A stretch of DNA of 6,988 bases from Myxococcales bacterium (GTDB lineage: Bacteria; Myxococcota; Bradymonadia; UBA7976; UBA1532). Shown one piece after another: positions 6,482 to 6,988 of this stretch. Made by a program: the position numbers and the translations under genes. The notes below the pieces were generated by a model. The model made no database searches. It had not been told where the DNA came from and was given only the letters and a program-made list of their open reading frames with translations. Every line of letters starts with the position of its first letter. The stretch's first letter is position 1. The stretch spans positions 1-6,988 of the forward strand of contig JAGQJJ010000205.1 in NCBI GenBank assembly GCA_020430675.1, written 5' to 3'.

Positions 6482-6666
6482 GCACGGCACGAGACCCGCA
6501 CGTCTCGCTGTGACCTTCAGGTCTCAGGTCAACAGGCCGCAAAGCCCCGATCTGCCCCCCAAATTCCGACTCGACTGGATCGATCCGCTCTCACGCGCCG
6601 GTGATCGCCGGGCACGCTTGTTGCGATCGTTGCGAAGGGAATGTGGCGTATGTGAGGGAGGACAAA
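6482..6666 (+). promoter_or_regulatory. Spacer between kinase and lipoprotein genes with small inverted and direct repeats
   Basis: Just after the kinase stop there is a hairpin with stem CGAGAC/GTCTCG (6490-6495 and 6502-6507, loop of 6). A second follows, with stem GACC/GGTC (6512-6515 and 6520-6523, loop TTCA). The second stem overlaps a tandem TCAGGTC pair (6517-6530), and GAGACC (6491-6496) could instead pair with GGTCTC (6520-6525). No T-run follows, so intrinsic termination is doubtful. Nearer the lipoprotein, GTTGCGA occurs twice 9 bp apart (6620-6626, 6629-6635) and may lie in its promoter. No convincing -10/-35 pair was found. Confidence 0.35.
6657..6661 (+). promoter_or_regulatory. 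Ribosome binding site of the lipoprotein gene
   Basis: GGAGG, within GGGAGGA, lies 5 nt before ATG 6667. It is the strongest Shine-Dalgarno match in the window and fixes the start. Confidence 0.8.
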
Positions 6667-6988
6667 ATGCGGCGAAGCCTGATCATGGTCCTCTTGGTTG
6701 TGGGATGCGCGGACGATCCGTTGCCCACCGACGCCAACGGGCTGCAGGCGGGTGATGAGGGCGAAGCGATCGCGCTCAAGACCGACGGCGCCGGCACGAC
6801 GTACCTGCTGCATGTCGGCGGGGTCTGCTCGCAGAGCTTCACCGTGGGCTCGAAGGGCGAAAACGGCGCCCGCCTCGCCCAGTTCGACGGCGTGGTCAGC
6901 GTGAACCTCGACATCGACCAGAGCGAGCATATGTCGATCGCCGTGCCGCAGCTCGCGCGCCACCTCGACCGCTGGTGCACCGGCGAGA
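6667..6988 (+). CDS. Putative secreted lipoprotein, family unknown; 3' end beyond window edge
   Basis: 107 residues are visible from ATG 6667, and the frame is open to the right edge. The N-terminus is a short type II signal peptide: basic MRRS, hydrophobic LIMVLLVV (5-12) and the lipobox VVGC with the lipidated cysteine at C14. The mature part starts CADDPLPTDANG, an acidic, Pro-containing flexible tether, followed by likely beta-rich sequence. C54 and C104 could form a disulphide in the periplasm or outside the cell. No known domain is recognised in the visible part. The residue after Cys is Ala, so the E. coli Asp+2 inner-membrane retention rule does not apply directly, and outer-membrane or surface location is possible. 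The gene follows the kinase on the same strand, but the 185-bp spacer and its strong ribosome binding site suggest independent expression. Confidence 0.72.
   Translation, partial: MRRSLIMVLLVVGCADDPLPTDANGLQAGDEGEAIALKTDGAGTTYLLHVGGVCSQSFTVGSKGENGARLAQFDGVVSVNLDIDQSEHMSIAVPQLARHLDRWCTGE

Noticed and set aside
4427..6490. A 687-residue open frame on the minus strand
   Set aside because: It is antisense to the kinase and then out of frame with the ligase it overlaps; composition is Arg/His/Gln-rich with no domain.
6529..6963. Minus-strand frame over the lipoprotein region
   Set aside because: It is antisense to a gene with a strong ribosome binding site and lipobox; it has no ribosome binding site or domain of its own.
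1..6988. CRISPR arrays, tRNA or rRNA genes, insertion sequences, attachment sites
   Set aside because: No regularly spaced repeats, tRNA-like cloverleaf, rRNA sequence, transposase motif or long terminal inverted repeat was seen on either strand.

Overview
The window is GC-rich throughout, with most third codon positions G or C. Its gene types are a TM2-bearing Ser/Thr kinase with a zinc ribbon, a FadD15/FAA1-type acyl-CoA ligase, a small lipoprotein and a eukaryote-like structural protein. Together they suggest a large-genome, high-GC bacterium of the Myxococcota or a related deltaproteobacterial lineage. That placement is inference, because no rRNA or taxonomic marker gene is present.

Minus strand, read right to left: an AMP-forming long-chain acyl-CoA synthetase (4860 to 3052) is followed after only 3 nt by a GTG-started polytopic membrane protein of the PAP2/Aur1-like superfamily (3048 to 2170). 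After a 146-nt gap comes a long frame (2023 to 2, cut by the left edge) whose 674 visible residues read as a bacterial homologue of the eukaryotic major vault protein (MVP). It has N-terminal MVP-type repeats, a short low-complexity linker, an SPFH-like shoulder domain and the start of the charged, Ala/Glu-rich cap helix. The repeat section is shorter than in animal MVP.

Plus strand: divergent from the ligase and separated from it by about 142 bp is a multidomain kinase (5003 to 6481): zinc ribbon, Ser/Thr kinase, TM2 membrane hairpin, SHOCT-like motif and basic C-terminal helix. A 185-bp spacer with small inverted and direct repeats follows. Then comes the start of a secreted lipoprotein (6667 to the right edge) with a strong ribosome binding site and a clear lipobox.

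How they may fit together: the ligase and the PAP2-like protein are almost certainly co-transcribed. The vault-like gene lies on the same strand and could be read through from them or use its own promoter. This puts a possible self-assembling MVP shell next to fatty-acid activation and a lipid-phosphatase-like membrane protein, with a membrane-tethered kinase diverging from the same control region. A joint function is speculation. The MVP-like gene is the main discovery, and the unusual kinase architecture is second.
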